Positions 26,665 through 34,617 of a stretch of 64,000 bases of DNA are shown piece after piece. The first letter of the stretch is position 1; every line of letters starts with the position of its first letter. The stretch is from Alkanindiges illinoisensis (GTDB lineage: Bacteria > Pseudomonadota > Gammaproteobacteria > Pseudomonadales > Moraxellaceae), in NCBI RefSeq assembly GCF_004377485.1, contig NZ_SNTY01000088.1, positions 1 through 64,000 on the forward strand, given 5' to 3'. A model generated the notes under the pieces. The model was not told the origin of the DNA and did no database searches. It worked only from the letters and a program-made list of their open reading frames with translations. The translations under genes and the position numbers were made by a program.

Positions 26665-27846
26665 TTAAAACGTGCTGCTATTGAGTAGGTTTAACTTTAA
26701 GGCAGTATAATATAAGGCATACAGGATTAAAAACACGCTAAGTATCATCATGAAGTACATAAAAGGGGTAATTTCCACACCTGACGAATTGCCCGCATTT
26801 TTTGCCCGTACCTGTGCCACATGCTGGGCATGGATAGGTGATATGGTTTCTTCATAGCCTGCCAGTACTTTAAAGAAATCATCAATATAATCACCTTGTA
26901 ACAGGTATGGATCAAATTTTTGCCAGCTTTTTTCATGAAAAAAGCGTTGCATGGGTTCTTCTTTTAAAAAGTATTTGAGCGTCCATGAATTAAAAAACCG
27001 CTCTTGAGGCGTAATCACTACCCGGGAGAGCAGCTTTACATCAATATTCAACTCGGACTGCTGGGCAATTTCCCAGATTTTATCCACGGTGACGTCTGGT
27101 GCTTCAATACAGTGCAGATAATAGTTGTTGCCATAGACCAGTACCCCAAACATTTCACCTTGTGATGCCAGTGTCTCTGCCATGGTTCTAATCGTAATCA
27201 GGTCATCCCGAATAGTGGCAGGCAATGCCGTAGATGTACTGGCATAAATAAACCGGCTGTATGTTTTTGCACGGCTAATTGCCAATAAGCTTGGCGCTTC
27301 TACCCGTTTTTTAATAAGTCTTTTGAGTAGCGGTGCGCGGGGCGTATCTTCTTCAAGTAAATGATACTTGTAAAATTTTGGATCAGTGAGTACCTGTGCA
27401 TGAATATCCTGCTGCTCACTTTCATTATCTTGAATCTGCTGGCTTAATAACTCAAGAAACTGCGCCAGTAGCCGACCCTGCAAGGCATAAGGATTAAATT
27501 TTTCCCAAAGAAAGTTCTTGTAAAATTGCTGAACCTTTTCATCTAAAAACACATATTTCATCGCCCAGTCTGCAAACAGGGGGGCTACGTTATCCTCATA
27601 AGCCAATTGCACCAGCTGTTTATGTCTCCGATCACTGGCTATTTTGGCATACAGTGCATCGACATGCTGTTTGTCACCTTCTATACATTGGAAAAAATAG
27701 TTATTGCCATAAAACATGACCCCATGAATATTATGGGTTGAATTATAATTTCGTGCTTCGGCCAGAATATTAACCAGATCCTGTCGAATACTTGCAGAGG
27801 TTGAAGTCGTAGTACTGGCATAGCTTAATCGCGTAATATTTGGCAC
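26665..27846 (-). CDS. Membrane-anchored tandem BLUF-domain photoreceptor (BlsA-like)
   Basis: A 393-residue protein with two BLUF (blue light using FAD) domains. Domain 1 (about 3-100) keeps the flavin residues: Tyr9 in 'RLSYAS', Gln53 in 'YFFQCIEG', Trp94 and Met96 in 'FADWAMKYV', and Asn33 or Asn35. Domain 2 (about 197-294) aligns over its full length but has His245 instead of Gln ('YYLHCIEA') and Leu instead of Met ('SWTLKYF'), so it probably cannot signal in the usual way. Both domains are followed by the same helical cap ('KFNPYALQG' and 'KFDPYLLQG'), showing an internal duplication. One membrane helix (about 363-383) is at the C-terminus. The GTG start at 27846 is preferred: it has a GGGGG ribosome site and begins right at the domain; an upstream ATG at 27990 adds 48 unlikely residues. 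Confidence 0.83.
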   Translation of the reverse strand: MPNITRLSYASTTTSTSASIRQDLVNILAEARNYNSTHNIHGVMFYGNNYFFQCIEGDKQHVDALYAKIASDRRHKQLVQLAYEDNVAPLFADWAMKYVFLDEKVQQFYKNFLWEKFNPYALQGRLLAQFLELLSQQIQDNESEQQDIHAQVLTDPKFYKYHLLEEDTPRAPLLKRLIKKRVEAPSLLAISRAKTYSRFIYASTSTALPATIRDDLITIRTMAETLASQGEMFGVLVYGNNYYLHCIEAPDVTVDKIWEIAQQSELNIDVKLLSRVVITPQERFFNSWTLKYFLKEEPMQRFFHEKSWQKFDPYLLQGDYIDDFFKVLAGYEETISPIHAQHVAQVRAKNAGNSSGVEITPFMYFMMILSVFLILYALYYTALKLNLLNSSTF

Positions 27847-28012
27847 AGCACTACCCCCAAAAATAAATACAAGATTTTGTATTCTCAAGCATCTTAAGGA
27901 TAGATCTTGTGTTTTACAATCATTATTTTCCTTGAAAATCAGTAGGTTTTCTCTGTTATAAAGATATAGCAGATAAAAATAATTGAGCAATATTTTAAAA
28001 AAGGCTTAAAAA

Positions 28013-28213
28013 TCAACCGAGCAAATACCATTTGTCACGGCGGTAAACGATAAAGATCTGGGCAAGGGCTTTGGCAATCTGGGGTTTTGCTGTTCTACCA
28101 CAGGGTAATAATATTTCCTTATAAATTGGAAGCTCGCTGGTTCCATCAACAATACACGCCAACTCCAGCTTATCACCTGAACGGTTAATAAACTGATGCA
28201 TTTCTTTTGCCAT
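28013..28213 (-). CDS. Small protein (about 66 residues), paralogue of the next upstream gene
   Basis: A short protein with no family name I recognise. It runs 'MHQFINRSGDKLELACIV', a middle part with 'YKEILLPCG', and ends 'IFIVYRRDKWYLLG'. The same framework appears in the protein encoded at 28384-28584, so the two are tandem paralogues. The ATG at 28213 is preceded by AAGG at good spacing; longer in-frame starts at 28279 lack a ribosome site. It lies about 165 bases upstream of the BLUF gene on the same strand, in an AT-rich patch. Predicted soluble, mostly beta. Confidence 0.6.
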   Translation of the reverse strand: MAKEMHQFINRSGDKLELACIVDGTSELPIYKEILLPCGRTAKPQIAKALAQIFIVYRRDKWYLLG

Positions 28214-28383
28214 AGAATGTACCTTATTGGTATTCTTAATTTTAGGCCTATTCGCATCTTGCAGTACTCTGCAACGCATCAGGTAAGCTGAGAAAAGGAC
28301 TGGGCTTATAAAAATATTAAAAGTCTTTTTTAAAAATAACCAGTACTGAAATAGACAAATTGTAAGCAGTTAATAACAAAGCC

Positions 28384-28584
28384 TTAGTTAAGCAAATACC
28401 ACTTATCTTCTTTATAAGTAATGAAAATGTATTCATTCCCCCATAAGAACTGAGGCTTTATTTTTGTTCCTTCAGGCAGAATTACTTTTTTATAGACCAT
28501 ATGTCCATTGGCATGGTCCATTTCACAAAGTAATTCAATTTTCTCACCCTCCCTGTTCACAAAATCATGAGGCTTCTTTAGCAT
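28384..28584 (-). CDS. Small protein (66 residues), paralogue of the adjacent small gene
   Basis: Shares the pattern of the neighbouring small protein: 'PHDFVNREGEKIELLCEM', then 'YKKVILPEGTKIKPQ', and the end 'YIFITYKEDKWYLLN'. Identity is clear in the N-terminal strand pair and in the closing 'DKWYLL'. The ATG at 28584 has a strong ribosome site (CCGGAG, seven bases before). About 170 non-coding bases separate the two copies. Function is unknown; the N-terminal phrase 'F-N-R-x-G-x-K-x-E-L' suggests a small beta-barrel. Confidence 0.65.
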   Translation of the reverse strand: MLKKPHDFVNREGEKIELLCEMDHANGHMVYKKVILPEGTKIKPQFLWGNEYIFITYKEDKWYLLN

Positions 28585-29041
28585 GTTAAACTCCGGCATT
28601 TATAGACAGCTTGATTGATGCTTCAGCTGCTAAACTTGAGTAGATGCTATTTAATATTAAGTTATTTTTAAAAAATAAAAGGTCAAAACTACGTAAACTA
28701 CACGCTGCTCACTGACCAGATATATTTATAAATAAGTTACTTATACAAAACTACTGCTGAGTATTAAACACGTTGCAAGCGTGAATGATTATCCAGATTT
28801 TTTACTTCACTTTAACGGACTAGCGAAATTCAAACTATTATCCCACCCAAAAGAGTCCCGTAAAAATTCTTTTTGTCTGGATTTTCTTGTTCAGCTTTGC
28901 TTTTTTTAAGCAAATTTCCATGGCTGTCTCATGGATTTTTCAGGTAGCCAAACACAATTAAAACCAATATTTTATTGGAATTGGTCAGTGTTATTCTCTA
29001 TCATTCAGCAAGAATTTATTATCTGCTTTGTGCTGACAACT
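28585..29041. other. AT-rich non-coding stretch upstream of lptD
   Basis: No gene is supported between the small-protein gene and the preferred lptD start. It must contain the divergent promoters for lptD-surA and for the small genes, but no clear -35/-10 pair stands out in the AT-rich background. The first 111 bases of an alternative, longer lptD reading frame (from 28931) lie in this stretch. Confidence 0.5.
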
Positions 29042-31504
29042 ATGCCCAATTGCTTCTTTTCTCATCAGTTTCAGTTAAATCCACTCGCCGCTGCCCTGCT
29101 TGTCTGCTCTTTATCGCCAGCCTATAGCCAGATCAGTTATGCACAGGAAACTACCAGCGAGAAAACCGCAGCCTCCCAGAAACCTGCCAATCCGACTGCA
29201 ACTGAAGAAGCGCAAGCCTTTTTTTCCCAGTATTATTTAAACCGTGAACAAATGGCCAGCTTGCCTATTGATCAGCAACGGCCTATTTCTGCCACCTGTC
29301 ATGGCACCTGGGTAACACCCATTGATATCAATACCAAGGCCGCAAACCCTGAACAGGCCACAACAGTAATTACCGCAGACTATGGTTATTATGACCCAAC
29401 CCACGGCTCCGAGCTCAGTGGTAATGTGCTAATTGACCAACCGGGCCGCTCCGTACGCGCTGATAAAATCAATCTGGATGCCACCCAAACTATAGCAACA
29501 GCCCAGGGCAATGTGCAGCTGATGGATGCCGGACTGCTGAGTAACAGTGAACGCGCAACTTATAACCTGAACAAGGAAACAGGCAAAATTAACGACAGCC
29601 TGTTTATTAGTGAAGCACAGCGTGCACACGGTCATGCGACGCTGATTGACCGTCAGGGCAATGGCATTACCCGTTTTGAAAATGCGATTTATTCCACTTG
29701 TGAACCCAGTACCAAGCCAGTCTGGCAGTTGCGCGCCAAGCAAATTGAATTAAATGAAAATACAGGCCGTGGAGTCACGCGCGATACCACGCTATATGTT
29801 AAAGATGTACCTGTTATCAAGGTTCCGTATTTTAACTTTCCTATTGATGATCGCCGGACTTCAGGCTTTTTAGTCCCTACTACCGGCTACAGTAATGATG
29901 GCGGATTGCGCCTGAATGTACCCTATTACTTTAACCTCGCGCCCAACTATGACCTTACACTGGCACCGGGTTATTTAAGCCGTCGTGGGGTTATGCTGGA
30001 GGGCGAGTTTCGCTACCTGACTGAGAACTTCGGCGCTGGTAAACTTTCTGGTGGCTACCTTCCGTCTGATAATTTGTTTGGTGAAGACCGTAAGGCTGGT
30101 AGCTATCAGCATGCGTGGCAAATTGATCCTTCATGGCGCACTGCCATTGACCTCAATTATGTATCTGACAAGGATTATTATACGGATCTGGGCACTGACC
30201 CTTCCTCACAGAATATTTTAAATCAGGAACGCACCTGGAGCGTTTATTATGAAAACGGAATTCCCGGACTAACGGGTTTATTCCGGGTGCAATCATTCCA
30301 GACCGTTGATAAGTCCATTCTGGATGCAGACAGACCTTATGCCCGTTTGCCGCAGTTACTGGTGAATTATCGCGGTGGCTCGCCATTTGGTTTGCAATAT
30401 GAGGCGCAAAACGATACTGCCTATTTTAAAAAATCCATTAGTGATGGCTCAGCACTGGAAAGCAGTGGTACACGGATTTTTAACCGTCTGGCAGCAGGTT
30501 ATAACTGGCGCAATCAGTGGGGCTATGCCAAACCGGAAGTATCGGTTCGTAGCGTTAATACCTTTTACGATCAGGACAGTGTGGCCAGTCAGGGCCTGAA
30601 TCCGAATAATGATGACAATCAGCGCTCTGCTGTAGTCCCACAGTTTACTTTTGACTCGGCCATGGTATTTGAACGTGAAGGACGATTTTTACAGAGCATT
30701 ACGCCTCGCTTCTTTTATGCCTATGCGCCTTATAAACAGCAAAGTAATTATCCTAACTTCGATACCACAACGGCCTCATTAAACTTTGACCAGTTGTTTA
30801 GTCCCTATCGTTTTTATGGCCATGATCGTCTGGATGATAACAATTTTGCCTCACTGGGTGCGACCTATCGCGCCTATGACAATATTGGACTGGCACGCTT
30901 TCGGGTTGGTCTTGGTCAAAGCTATTATTTTAGTGATCGTAAGGTGCGACTGGATGAAAATAATCCGATTGCCACTGAACACAATTCAGGACCTGCGCTT
31001 GCACTCGGCAGTCAGTTGAGCAGGAATTTTTCTATTAACGGCAATGCATTATGGCTGGCTAATGGAGAAAATTCGCAGAATGATGTACAACTCAACTACA
31101 CAGGCAATGATGGCAGCATCTACAACACAGGGTATTATTACCGCCGTCAGGTAAAATCGCAAAACCAGCAATCCTATCAGCAGGTTACGGCAGGTTTTGT
31201 TCAGCCTTTGCGGGATCAATGGCGTGCTATGGGTTATATGCAATATGATATAAACAATAATCTGGCGCGCGAATGGTTACTGGGTTTTAACTATGATGCC
31301 TGTTGCTGGCGTGCATCGCTCTATGGTCGCTATTATTATAATGATCTGGATGATCCTACCTTGGCAGAGGTTAAACCCAAGCGTGCCATCATGATGGAAA
31401 TTACGCTTAAGGGACTGGCCGGTTTTTCAGGTAATCTCGGCAATTTACTGCAACAAAAGATTTTAGGTTATCAACAGGTGGAAACATTGTGGAACGAACG
31501 CTAA
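29042..31504 (+). CDS. lptD: LPS-assembly protein LptD
   Basis: The outer-membrane beta-barrel that inserts lipopolysaccharide into the outer leaflet together with LptE. A signal peptide ends near 'AYSQISYAQ'. Next comes the OstA/LptA-like beta-jellyroll ('SELSGNVLIDQPGRSVRADK', 'ATAQGNVQLMDAG'), then the large barrel with 'VPYFNFPIDDRRTSGFLVP', the most conserved LptD segment. The C-terminal cysteine pair is seen in 'YDACCWR', which forms the disulfides needed for activity. Length is about 820 residues from 29042. The frame is open to an ATG at 28931, but that start would bury the signal peptide 37 residues inside. The gene overlaps surA by 16 bases. Confidence 0.95.
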   Translation: MPNCFFSHQFQLNPLAAALLVCSLSPAYSQISYAQETTSEKTAASQKPANPTATEEAQAFFSQYYLNREQMASLPIDQQRPISATCHGTWVTPIDINTKAANPEQATTVITADYGYYDPTHGSELSGNVLIDQPGRSVRADKINLDATQTIATAQGNVQLMDAGLLSNSERATYNLNKETGKINDSLFISEAQRAHGHATLIDRQGNGITRFENAIYSTCEPSTKPVWQLRAKQIELNENTGRGVTRDTTLYVKDVPVIKVPYFNFPIDDRRTSGFLVPTTGYSNDGGLRLNVPYYFNLAPNYDLTLAPGYLSRRGVMLEGEFRYLTENFGAGKLSGGYLPSDNLFGEDRKAGSYQHAWQIDPSWRTAIDLNYVSDKDYYTDLGTDPSSQNILNQERTWSVYYENGIPGLTGLFRVQSFQTVDKSILDADRPYARLPQLLVNYRGGSPFGLQYEAQNDTAYFKKSISDGSALESSGTRIFNRLAAGYNWRNQWGYAKPEVSVRSVNTFYDQDSVASQGLNPNNDDNQRSAVVPQFTFDSAMVFEREGRFLQSITPRFFYAYAPYKQQSNYPNFDTTTASLNFDQLFSPYRFYGHDRLDDNNFASLGATYRAYDNIGLARFRVGLGQSYYFSDRKVRLDENNPIATEHNSGPALALGSQLSRNFSINGNALWLANGENSQNDVQLNYTGNDGSIYNTGYYYRRQVKSQNQQSYQQVTAGFVQPLRDQWRAMGYMQYDINNNLAREWLLGFNYDACCWRASLYGRYYYNDLDDPTLAEVKPKRAIMMEITLKGLAGFSGNLGNLLQQKILGYQQVETLWNER

Positions 31505-32823
31505 TTAAACCTTACTTCATGCGTCAGACAATCAAATCGACGCTATTGGCCGCTTTGTTAGCGTCATCGTTCATGGTTAATGCCGCGCAGGAGACGCTGG
31601 ATAAAGTAGTGGCGGTGGTTGATAACAGCATCATTCTTGAAAGTGAACTGGATCGTGCCATCGTTGCGGCAAAACAGCAGCTTACTCAGCGCAACCAGTC
31701 CATTCCCCCTGACAACCTTTTACGCTCCGAAGTACTACGTCAGGTTATCCTAAAGCGTGCCCAGCTTGAACGAGTCAAGCGTCTGGGCGTAACTATCGAT
31801 GAAGCAAGCTTAAATGCCGCCGTTGCAGAAATTGCCAAGCAGGAAGGCGCCAGCAGTCTTGCTGATTTTCAGGCCAAGCTTGATGCACGAACGCCCGGTA
31901 ATTATGCTGCCCTGCGTCGCCAGATTAGTGATGACCTCAGTGTTAATCGCTTGCGTCAGCAACAAGTGAGTTCGCGCATCAAGGTAAGTGATCAGGATAT
32001 TGATAACTTTTTGAACTCTCCTCAGGGTAAAAGTAGCTTAAACAGTGAAGTGCATGTAGCACACTTGCGGGTAGCCCTACCTGAGAATGCCAGTGCTACT
32101 CAAATTCAGGCTGCTGAAAACGTAGCTAATAAGCTGCGGACTGACCTGCAAGCCAGCAATGATGTAGATGCTGTGGTAAAACGCAACCAAAGCGCCAGCT
32201 ATCCTGTAGAAGGTGCAGATATGGGCTGGCGTAATACTGAAGAAATGCCTGATGAACTGGTTGCCAAAGTCAATGCACTTGACCTGAATCAGGTTACGCT
32301 ACCAATTCGTGCCGCAGATGGCTTTCATGTACTTAAACTGCTGGAACGCCGTGGCAGTGAAGCCCGCACCATTGTGCAGCAATTTAAAGTACGCCACATT
32401 TTGCTGCGTCCAAGTGAAGTATTAAGTCCCAGTGATGCTGAACAGCAAATTAATCAGTTGTATAAACGCGCTGGTACTGAAAACTTTGCGGACTTAGCCA
32501 GTACTTTTTCCAGTGATCCGGGTTCCGCATCTAATGGCGGTGACCTTGGCTGGGTTAGTCCCGGCATGATGGTGCCACAATTTGAAGAAGTAATGCGCAA
32601 GACACCAGTGGGTCAAATCAGTAAGCCGTTCCAGACTCAATATGGCTGGCATATCCTGAAAGTAGAAGACACACGTCAGCAAGATGTCACTGAGCAAACC
32701 CGACGCAGCAAGGCACGTCAGGTTCTAGCAGAACGCCAGTTTGAACAGGAACTTGATAACTGGATGCGGGAAGTTCGCGCTGAAAGTTTTGTTGAAATCA
32801 AGGATGGCACACCAGTTAATTAA
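31489..32823 (+). CDS. surA: Periplasmic chaperone/peptidyl-prolyl isomerase SurA
   Basis: Carries unfolded outer-membrane proteins, LptD among them, across the periplasm. The 444 residues comprise a signal peptide (to about residue 33, 'SSFMVNAAQ'), the chaperone core 'LDKVVAVVDNSIILESELD', and two parvulin domains, the second clear in 'VRHILLRPSEVLSPSDAEQQ' and 'GSASNGGDLGWVSPGMMVPQ' with 'FQTQYGWHILKV'. The GTG at 31489 has an AGGTGG ribosome site seven bases before it, inside the lptD end; an ATG at 31519 is the alternative. The lptD-surA coupling is conserved. Confidence 0.95.
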   Translation: MERTLIKPYFMRQTIKSTLLAALLASSFMVNAAQETLDKVVAVVDNSIILESELDRAIVAAKQQLTQRNQSIPPDNLLRSEVLRQVILKRAQLERVKRLGVTIDEASLNAAVAEIAKQEGASSLADFQAKLDARTPGNYAALRRQISDDLSVNRLRQQQVSSRIKVSDQDIDNFLNSPQGKSSLNSEVHVAHLRVALPENASATQIQAAENVANKLRTDLQASNDVDAVVKRNQSASYPVEGADMGWRNTEEMPDELVAKVNALDLNQVTLPIRAADGFHVLKLLERRGSEARTIVQQFKVRHILLRPSEVLSPSDAEQQINQLYKRAGTENFADLASTFSSDPGSASNGGDLGWVSPGMMVPQFEEVMRKTPVGQISKPFQTQYGWHILKVEDTRQQDVTEQTRRSKARQVLAERQFEQELDNWMREVRAESFVEIKDGTPVN

Positions 32824-32961
32824 TGAGGGTATTAATAATGGTTCTGGATAAATATAAATTAGCAGGTTGATGATAAAGTTGAATAGTGAATCAACCTGCT
32901 TGAAATTTATTAACCTGAACCATTTGTGCCTTAGTCGATTACATTGATGAAAATCCAGACA

Positions 32962-32991
32962 AGAAAAAAGCCCAATGAAGGGCTTTTTTCT
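32962..32991. terminator. Bidirectional terminator between surA and hfq
   Basis: AAAAAAGCCC and GGGCTTTTTT pair around AATGAA, with A and T runs on both sides. It ends the convergent surA and hfq transcripts. Confidence 0.88.
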
Positions 32992-33012
32992 TTTGACATA
33001 GCAATATATTAA

Positions 33013-33546
33013 TTAACGGTTGTTGCCGTTGCCGTCATCTTCGCCATTGTCATCAAATTTCTGGTCGCCTTCAAAGCCACCCTGACCGCCGAAGCCGCCA
33101 CCTTGGCCACCAAAGCCACCCTGACCGCCGAAGCCGCCACCTTGGCCACCAAAGCCACCCTGACCACCGAAGCCGCCACCTTGGCCACCAAAGCCACCTT
33201 GACCGCCAAAGCCAGCACCTTGACCCTGACCGCCGAAGCCGCCTTGACCACCGAAGCCGCCACCTTGGCCACCAAAGCCACCCTGACCACCGAAGCCGGC
33301 GCCTTGTGCACCTGGAGCACCCACTGGCGCGCCTGCAGGACGTGGATTACGTGCAGGTACTACTGTAGAAATTGCATGCTTATAAACCATTTGGCTTACT
33401 GTGTTTTTTAATAAAACAACGTATTGATCAAAAGATTCGATCTGGCCTTGTAATTTGATTCCATTTACTAAAAAGATAGAAACGGGGATGCGTTCTTTAC
33501 GAAGAGAGTTTAAAAACGGATCCTGCAATGTTTGACCTTTAGACAT
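33013..33546 (-). CDS. hfq: RNA chaperone Hfq with long glycine-rich C-terminal repeat
   Basis: Pairs small RNAs with mRNAs as a ring hexamer. The N-terminal 66 residues are a normal Sm core: '[20 protein letters not shown]' and the Sm2 '[15 protein letters not shown]', with Gln and Phe of the proximal U-binding site present. The remaining roughly 105 residues are mostly a tandem 'GFGGQGG' repeat, followed by an acidic tail '[13 protein letters not shown]'. Such glycine-rich extensions are a hallmark of Acinetobacter and other Moraxellaceae, where Hfq is about 170 residues against 102 in E. coli. The repeats are also near-perfect in the DNA, so the copy number may vary. It is downstream of miaA. 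Confidence 0.96.
   Translation of the reverse strand: MSKGQTLQDPFLNSLRKERIPVSIFLVNGIKLQGQIESFDQYVVLLKNTVSQMVYKHAISTVVPARNPRPAGAPVGAPGAQGAGFGGQGGFGGQGGGFGGQGGFGGQGQGAGFGGQGGFGGQGGGFGGQGGFGGQGGGFGGQGGFGGQGGGFGGQGGFEGDQKFDDNGEDDGNGNNR
33075..33300. repeat. Tandem repeat array inside hfq (glycine-rich linker)
   Basis: Repeated units of about 18-39 bases with the core CCACCTTGGCCACCAAAGCC and CACCCTGACC run through this part of hfq. Neighbouring copies differ at only a few third positions. The array codes for Gly-Phe-Gly-Gly-Gln-Gly units, and length change by slippage in multiples of the unit would keep the frame. Confidence 0.85.
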
Positions 33547-33635
33547 CGTTATTACTCCAAAAAAATAACCAGCGCAAAAAAAACTGCCTTTCGTATCAAT
33601 TAAAAATTATAAAAAGACAGGCGGCAAATTTTGCG

Positions 33636-34616
33636 TCATCTATACTTCATACGCAAGTCTAGTATGCCTTCATTCACTGTGTTGTATATATTAAAAACGT
33701 GCAACTCACGTAACGAACGTAGCCATGTATATTGACGTTTGGCTAATTGTCGTGTTGCAAATAATGCTTTTTCCTTCATTTGCTGAAGTTCCGCTTCAGT
33801 TTGCCCTCCCTGCTCCAAAAATTCCCAAGCCTGACGATACCCTACAGCACGCATGGATGGCAAATTTTCATGTAATTGATATTTTTCACGTAATTGCCTT
33901 ACTTCATCCAGAAAACCGATTTGCCACATCATGTCGAGTCGCTGGGCAATTTTTTGGTGCAATAAGGTACGGTCTGGGATTATTGCATGTAAATCAAAAG
34001 CATACTGTGAGTTAAGCTGGTTTTCCTGGTCATCATGCAGATCACTGATAGCACGTCCAGTAATACGATAAACTTCGAGCGCACGTAGGACACGCTGCCG
34101 GTCAGAAGGCTTGAAGCGTATAGCAGCACGCGGATCAACACGCTGTAATTCATCATGAATAAATTGCCATCCATGCTGTTCAGCCTGTTGCTCTATTTCA
34201 GTGCGAATTTCAAGGTTAGCGGCCGGCAGATTATCGGCCATGCCCATGATAAGGCTACGAAAATATAACATGGTGCCACCCACCAGTAATGGAATTTTAT
34301 CGCTGGCATGAATCTCATCAATGATCTGGCTAACATCTTCAACAAACTCAGCAGCTGAATAAACCTGGGTTGGATCAATAATATCAATCAAATGGTGAGG
34401 ATACTGTGCCAGCTCAGCGGCTGTAGGTTTGGCTGTACCAATATTCATGTCGCGGTAAACCAGTGCCGAATCAACAGATATCAGTTCAAACTTTCCAGTT
34501 TCATAGAGTTCACAGGCCAATGCAGTTTTGCCACTCGCAGTTGGGCCCATCAGACACACAACAGGCAACGCTTGCAGGGATTTTTTCTGAGGCATAGAAG
34601 TGACTGCCAAGTTCAT
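33636..34616 (-). CDS. miaA: tRNA dimethylallyltransferase
   Basis: Adds the isopentenyl group to A37 of tRNAs reading U-starting codons. About 326 residues carry the P-loop '[17 protein letters not shown]', '[20 protein letters not shown]', '[10 protein letters not shown]', '[19 protein letters not shown]' and the C-terminal '[15 protein letters not shown]'. The ATG at 34616 follows the mutL stop directly and has a GGGGA ribosome site; an upstream ATG at 34646 lies inside mutL. tsaE-mutL-miaA-hfq is a conserved cluster. Confidence 0.95.
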   Translation of the reverse strand: MNLAVTSMPQKKSLQALPVVCLMGPTASGKTALACELYETGKFELISVDSALVYRDMNIGTAKPTAAELAQYPHHLIDIIDPTQVYSAAEFVEDVSQIIDEIHASDKIPLLVGGTMLYFRSLIMGMADNLPAANLEIRTEIEQQAEQHGWQFIHDELQRVDPRAAIRFKPSDRQRVLRALEVYRITGRAISDLHDDQENQLNSQYAFDLHAIIPDRTLLHQKIAQRLDMMWQIGFLDEVRQLREKYQLHENLPSMRAVGYRQAWEFLEQGGQTEAELQQMKEKALFATRQLAKRQYTWLRSLRELHVFNIYNTVNEGILDLRMKYR

Positions 34617-34617
34617 G

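Noticed and set aside
28006-28257. 83-codon minus-strand frame overlapping the small gene at 28013-28213
   Set aside because: The other frame is the one conserved with the 28384-28584 paralogue; this one has no homologous counterpart.
33103-33411. 102-codon Ala/Thr-rich frame opposite hfq, and a similar Val/Ala frame on the same strand (33009-33320)
   Set aside because: Both are produced by reading the glycine repeat DNA in other frames. The hfq frame has the conserved Sm core and a start.
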